Of a stretch of 9,074 bases of DNA, positions 7,059-9,074 are shown one piece after another. The position numbers and the translations under genes are program-made. Within the stretch, counting starts at the first letter, position 1, and the number at the start of each line of letters is the position of its first letter. The DNA is from JAWLCG01 sp041687295 (lineage in GTDB: Bacteria > Planctomycetota > Phycisphaerae > SM23-33 > FEN-1343): contig JAWLCG010000200.1 in the NCBI GenBank assembly GCA_041687295.1, positions 1-9,074 of the forward strand, written 5' to 3'. Under the pieces are notes generated by a model. The model made no database searches. It saw nothing but the letters and a program-made list of their open reading frames with translations, and was not told the origin of the DNA.

Positions 7059-7133
7059 GTAGGCCGGACGCAGTCCGGCTGGGGAGAAGCACCCCCGTCA
7101 CAGCCCCACCCAGCCGGACTCCGTCCGGCCTAC
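7059..7133. repeat. REP/BIME-like composite inverted repeat
   Basis: The 25-base arm at 7059-7083 is the reverse complement of 7109-7133 with one mismatch. Each arm is itself a hairpin: GCCGGAC-GCA-GTCCGGC on the left and GCCGGAC/GTCCGGC with a 3-base loop on the right. Two small palindromes in opposite orientation around a 25-base centre match bacterial REP pairs. It may be a dispersed element and may end transcripts from either side. Confidence 0.75.
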
Positions 7134-7140
7134 AGCTTCA

Positions 7141-7437
7141 TCTATCTAATCTGTGTCGATCGGGTTGGCTCGGGCGGAGCCTATGGAGGGGTCCAAAGAC
7201 GTGGCTCCAGACACCGTAGCCACGGCCGGACGGTGACCCAAAGCGGCGTCGTTGCCGCCGCCCTCCAAAGGGCCCGGGGACGTCTCGACCGTTTGCCTAT
7301 CGGACGTGTGGGTGCGTTGTGCCGCGCCGGGAACGGCCCGACCGAGATGCCCACGGAAGGCAGCCCGTGGGCTTGGGCCGAGACCAGCTTGCGGACCCGA
7401 AGGCGCAATCGGCAGAGGGTCCAGCGGCCGGCGGCGC
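7141..7437. other. Gene-free stretch with scattered hairpins
   Basis: No convincing coding frame was seen. It holds a GTGGCT/AGCCAC hairpin (7201-7206 and 7218-7223), the inverted copy of the window-end repeat (7238-7266) and an 8-bp stem GCCCACGG/CCGTGGGC (7349-7356 and 7365-7372). The bases around that last stem (7340-7430) loosely resemble the structured units that follow and could be a fifth, decayed copy. Confidence 0.45.
7238..7266. repeat. Dispersed repeat, inverted copy of 9012-9040
   Basis: CCAAAGCGGCGTC (7238-7250) followed by a CCGCCGC-CTCC segment matches the reverse complement of 9012-9040 at 25 of 29 positions. This marks it as a member of a dispersed palindromic repeat family. 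Confidence 0.65.
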
Positions 7438-7479
7438 AAAAAAGGAGGGCGAGACAGTGCCGAAGCACTGCCGTCGCCC
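7438..7479 (-). terminator. Intrinsic-terminator-like hairpin on the minus strand
   Basis: Read on the minus strand, the first-helix hairpin of unit A has a GC-rich stem (TCGCCC/GGGCGA outside, CAGTGC/GCACTG inside) capped by a UUCG loop closed by C-G. It is followed by TCC and six T residues (7443-7438). It could end a minus-strand transcript coming through the array from the pseudo-receiver gene. Confidence 0.45.
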
Positions 7480-7600
7480 TTCGCCTTGGCAGAGGCCCTC
7501 TCCTGCGGTCGGAACGGTCAGGGCAAGCCCTGGCCCGGCGGGCGCTCAACTCCGCCGAATGCTCCCTTCGCGCACGATCCTCTGCCTGAGTCCCTCGTTC
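7447..7600. ncRNA. Structured unit A of a four-copy tandem array
   Basis: Unit A has hairpin 1: GGGCGA (7447-7452) with TCGCCC (7474-7479) around CAGTGC/GCACTG with a short CGAA loop. Eight bases (TTCGCCTT) separate it from helix 2, GGCAGAGG (7488-7495) with CCTCTGCC (7579-7586). Helix 2 encloses a CGGCGG/CCGCCG hairpin (7536-7557) with GCTCAAC in its loop. GGGCGAG can alternatively pair with CTCGTTC (7594-7600) to close the whole unit. It has no credible coding content and matches no RNA family I recognise. Confidence 0.45.
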
Positions 7601-7617
7601 CGTCCTGGCCACCCGGG

Positions 7618-7782
7618 GAGAGTGGCCGATGCTTGCTCAGGGCATCGTGAACGGTTCTCGGGACCCCCTCGCGGTGAGGCCCGCAACGCGGGCAGAACCT
7701 GGATGGAAGCAGACACCTTCAGAGGCTCCTCGGCATACGTGGGTTCCAGCTGCCTTGACTGATGGGGAACGGCGTCCCTCAT
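7618..7782. ncRNA. Structured unit B of the tandem array
   Basis: Unit B has the same layout with a different sequence. Hairpin 1: GAGAG (7618-7622) with TTCTC (7655-7659) around CGATGC/GCATCG (7627-7632 and 7642-7647), with a nine-base loop TTGCTCAGG identical to that of unit D. Helix 2: GTGAGG (7674-7679) with CCTCAT (7777-7782). A CCCGC/GCGGG hairpin (7680-7692) lies inside. It is the most diverged of the four copies. Confidence 0.4.
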
Positions 7783-7814
7783 ACCCTCTGCACACAGCGA
7801 ACAGTGAAAATAGT

Positions 7815-8010
7815 GGGCGAGACAGTGCTTGCTCAAGGCACTGCCTTCGCCCTTCGCCTTGGTAGAGACCCTTCTGGACAAGCCAGGAGGCTCCTCGACG
7901 CGGTAGGCCGCTGGAGGAAGGGCGACCCTGTCCGGCGGGAGCTCAACCCCGCCAGATTCCGCCAGAAACCCCTCCGGACCTCTACCCGAAGGTCTCGGCG
8001 AAGCTCGCCC
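7815..8010. ncRNA. Structured unit C of the tandem array
   Basis: This is the best-paired copy. Hairpin 1: CAGTGC (7823-7828) with GCACTG (7838-7843), loop TTGCTCAAG. GGGCGAG (7815-7821) can pair locally with TCGCCC (7847-7852), or at long range with CTCGCCC (8004-8010) to close the whole unit. CTTCGCC (7852-7858) pairs with GGCGAAG (7997-8003), and GGTAGAG (7861-7867) with CTCTACC (7980-7986). Inside are GTCC/GGAC (7930-7933 and 7976-7979) and GGCGGG/CCCGCC (7934-7939 and 7948-7953), whose loop contains GCTCAAC as in unit A. The first 50 bases are nearly identical to unit A except in the loop. Confidence 0.48.
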
Positions 8011-8021
8011 TATAGGTGGGA

Positions 8022-8155
8022 GGGCGTAGGCGCTTGCTCAGGGCGCCGTGGGTCGCTTCGCGTTGGGGTGAGACCCTCGTTTCGAAAAAGCTGGAACCCG
8101 AGATCGGCCGGTGTCTGCCTACGCGGTCCGTAGGCCCGGTCGGTTCGGTCCTCAC
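8022..8155. ncRNA. Structured unit D of the tandem array
   Basis: Hairpin 1: GGCGC (8029-8033) with GCGCC (8043-8047), loop TTGCTCAGG, with a weaker outer GGGCG/CGCTT helix. Helix 2: GTGAGACC (8068-8075) with GGT-C-CTCAC (8147-8155, one bulged base). Inside is a perfect GCCTACG/CGTAGGC hairpin (8117-8123 and 8129-8135). The unit ends about 12 bp from the stop codon of the minus-strand pseudo-receiver gene. Confidence 0.43.
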
Positions 8156-8167
8156 GCGATTCAGATG

Positions 8168-8638
8168 TCAATAAGGCTGCGTCGCCGCCCGCTCATTCGG
8201 GCCGCCGTTCGCCTGGCGGGCCATCTGCCCGCCCATCCGCCGGACCGCGTGGTCCAGCGTGGCGAACCATTCCTGTCCACTGACGGGTCGGGCCAGGTAG
8301 CTGGCCCCGCCGCTTCGAGCGGCAAGTTCCATTTCCCGGTTTCCCGGGTCGCCCACGACGGTCGTGGGGCAGTGTGGCCAGCGGCGTTTCAGCCACTGCA
8401 GCGTTCGCATCACCACCGGGGGGCCATCGGCGCCGGCCAGGATCACCAGGCCGACCGCTTGCCGCGGCCCATTCAGAACCAGGTCCTCGGCCCGCCGGTA
8501 CATCACCAGGCTGCTGCCGCCTTGTTCCGAAAGGAGCCGGCCGATCTGCTCAGCCTCTCCTGCATCGTCGCACGTCATCACGATGCAGGGCCTCAGGCCC
8601 CTCGGCGCCGTACGCGCCGATGGTTCCGGGCTCCTCAT
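8168..8638 (-). CDS. Small receiver-like protein lacking the phosphorylation residues (pseudo-receiver)
   Basis: The 156-residue soluble protein has the layout of a response-regulator receiver: an acidic pair (Asp24-Asp25) after strand 1, a strand VGLVILAG (62-69), TTVVGDPG (92-99) and YLARPVS (114-120). Ala68 stands where the phospho-acceptor Asp is expected, Gly96 at the usual Thr/Ser and Arg117 at the conserved Lys. It therefore probably works without phosphorylation, through protein contacts. There is no output domain; the last 20 residues look disordered. ATG 8638 has a strong AGGAGG seven bases upstream. A sigma-54-like promoter with tandem dyads lies upstream and the structured array follows its stop codon. 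The receiver assignment rests on layout rather than strong motifs; the partner is unknown. Confidence 0.75.
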   Translation of the reverse strand: MRSPEPSARTAPRGLRPCIVMTCDDAGEAEQIGRLLSEQGGSSLVMYRRAEDLVLNGPRQAVGLVILAGADGPPVVMRTLQWLKRRWPHCPTTVVGDPGNREMELAARSGGASYLARPVSGQEWFATLDHAVRRMGGQMARQANGGPNERAATQPY

Positions 8639-8645
8639 TGCACTC

Positions 8646-8651
8646 CCTCCT
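8646..8651 (-). promoter_or_regulatory. Ribosome binding site of the pseudo-receiver gene
   Basis: AGGAGG on the minus strand, seven bases before ATG 8638. It is the strongest ribosome binding site in the window and supports this small gene as real. Confidence 0.85.
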
Positions 8652-8665
8652 CACACCCTTGCATA

Positions 8666-8681
8666 TTCAACCCCCGTGCCA
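8666..8681 (-). promoter_or_regulatory. Sigma-54-like promoter of the pseudo-receiver gene
   Basis: On the minus strand TGGCACG-GGGG-TTGAA matches the RpoN consensus TGGCACG-N4-TTGCW at 11 of 12 defined positions with exact spacing. The one mismatch is the C of the -12 GC, here A, which normally matters. The start site would fall near 8655, just before the ribosome binding site. Confidence 0.45.
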
Positions 8682-8779
8682 GAACGGCCTGCCCGATCTG
8701 CATTCTCTGCAAGATTCGCAGGTGATAGGCTTTACGAATGGAATCCGGTGACCGGGGGCCCCGGAGGCCTCTTCATGGG

Positions 8780-8841
8780 GCGCCGCAGACTGCGACAGCG
8801 AGCGCCGCGATCTGCGACAGGGGCGCCGCATTCTGCGACAG
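8780..8841. repeat. Three tandem dyad repeats, possible activator sites
   Basis: GCGCCGC-N4-TGCGACAG recurs at 8780-8798, 8802-8820 and 8823-8841, with start-to-start spacings of 22 and 21 bases (N4 = AGAC, GATC, ATTC). Each contains the near-palindrome GCCGC-N5-GCGAC. They lie about 100-160 bp upstream of the sigma-54-like promoter, the usual place for enhancer-binding-protein sites, and at one helical turn multiples. An unknown gene beyond the window could also be their target. Confidence 0.7.
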
Positions 8842-9011
8842 CGGTGGAATGGCCCGAACGAAAAGCCCCCCAGGGCCCAGCGAACGAAAGAGGCCGCCCG
8901 CCAAGCCATTATCGGCCCCGACGGGCGCAGAAGTGAAGGCGCAGTGTGGGATAACCTTGGGCGTAGGATCGTCAGTCGTACCGGCCCAGGCCCAGGGCGC
9001 CAGCGCCGTAT
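8842..9011. other. Intergenic stretch without a recognisable feature
   Basis: Neither strand shows a frame with convincing coding character, a ribosome binding site or a strong hairpin. It separates the tandem dyads from the repeat pair at the window end. Confidence 0.4.
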
Positions 9012-9074
9012 GGAGTGCGGCGGCCTTGACGCCGCTTTGGCTGGCGCGGTCGTACGCGATCCAAAGCGGCGTCA
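9012..9074. repeat. Inverted repeat pair, truncated by the window end
   Basis: TGACGCCGCTTTGG (9027-9040) and CCAAAGCGGCGTCA (9061-9074) are exact reverse complements separated by 20 bases. The left copy extends back to 9012 (GGAGTGCGGCGGCC) and the right copy probably continues past the window. A third copy lies at 7238-7266. Confidence 0.8.

Noticed and set aside
7755..7775. CTGATGGGGAAC, reminiscent of a hammerhead ribozyme core
   Set aside because: CUGAUGA and GAAA are not intact and the three required helices do not form.
7536..7953. GCTCAAC in the loops of units A and C fits the RYYYAAC core of integron attC sites
   Set aside because: The matching GTTRRRY partner at the other end of an attC-like arm is absent; the motif sits in a hairpin loop, and there is no integrase in the window.
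7181..8133. Several open frames of about 110-147 codons on both strands in the array region
   Set aside because: They overlap each other, are Arg/Pro/Ser-rich, lack ribosome binding sites and resemble one another only because the DNA repeats. Base changes follow stem pairing rather than codon positions.
8022..8160. GGTTCGGTCC near 8142 resembling a tRNA T-arm
   Set aside because: No acceptor stem, anticodon arm or CCA-like end can be built around it; the bases are used by the unit D helices instead.
8780..8841. Tandem dyads as a CRISPR array or replication iterons
   Set aside because: Repeats are 19 bp with 2-3 base gaps, so there are no spacers; no replication initiator gene or AT-rich segment is present.

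Overview
This is a GC-rich (roughly two-thirds G+C by eye) bacterial chromosomal segment. The sugar-type oxidoreductase paired with a TIM-barrel isomerase, an endonuclease-type MutL, a kinase fused to a receiver, a possible sigma-54 promoter and abundant GC-rich palindromic repeats together suggest a planctomycete, perhaps of the Phycisphaerae. That placement is inference; there is no rRNA or marker gene to fix it.

Layout. (1) 1-1320: a short non-coding flank ending in a hairpin repeat. Next comes an apparently complete IS630-family insertion sequence (142-1243) with near-perfect inverted ends, TA flanks and a transposase split by a -1 frameshift at an A7 run. Three 24-bp tandem hairpin units follow. 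(2) 1332-3391, minus strand: a two-gene unit, a Gfo/Idh/MocA oxidoreductase followed by an IolE-like TIM-barrel protein, with a putative promoter and a leader of three consecutive hairpins that ends at the ribosome binding site. These two probably act together in polyol or unusual-sugar metabolism. (3) 3576-4929, plus strand: a cytosolic NarX/DesK-type histidine kinase fused to a receiver domain without an output domain, behind a good sigma-70-type promoter. (4) 4937-6976, plus strand: mutL with its own promoter just after the kinase stop codon, carrying the complete endonuclease motif expected in bacteria without MutH, then a terminator-like hairpin. (5) 7059-8160: no credible protein gene. 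It holds a large REP-like inverted repeat, a copy of a repeat seen again at the window end, and four tandem units of about 140-195 bp that share one folded architecture with compensatory base changes. This is the best candidate for something undescribed. (6) 8168-8841, minus strand: a small pseudo-receiver protein with a strong ribosome binding site, a sigma-54-like promoter (one key mismatch) and three tandem dyad sites 100-160 bp upstream, placed like enhancer sites. (7) 8842-9074: no gene seen; an inverted repeat pair runs to the window edge.

The structured array begins about 12 bp after the stop codon of the pseudo-receiver gene, so on the minus strand it could be that gene's 3' region. 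The evidence for which strand is transcribed conflicts and is laid out in the entries.
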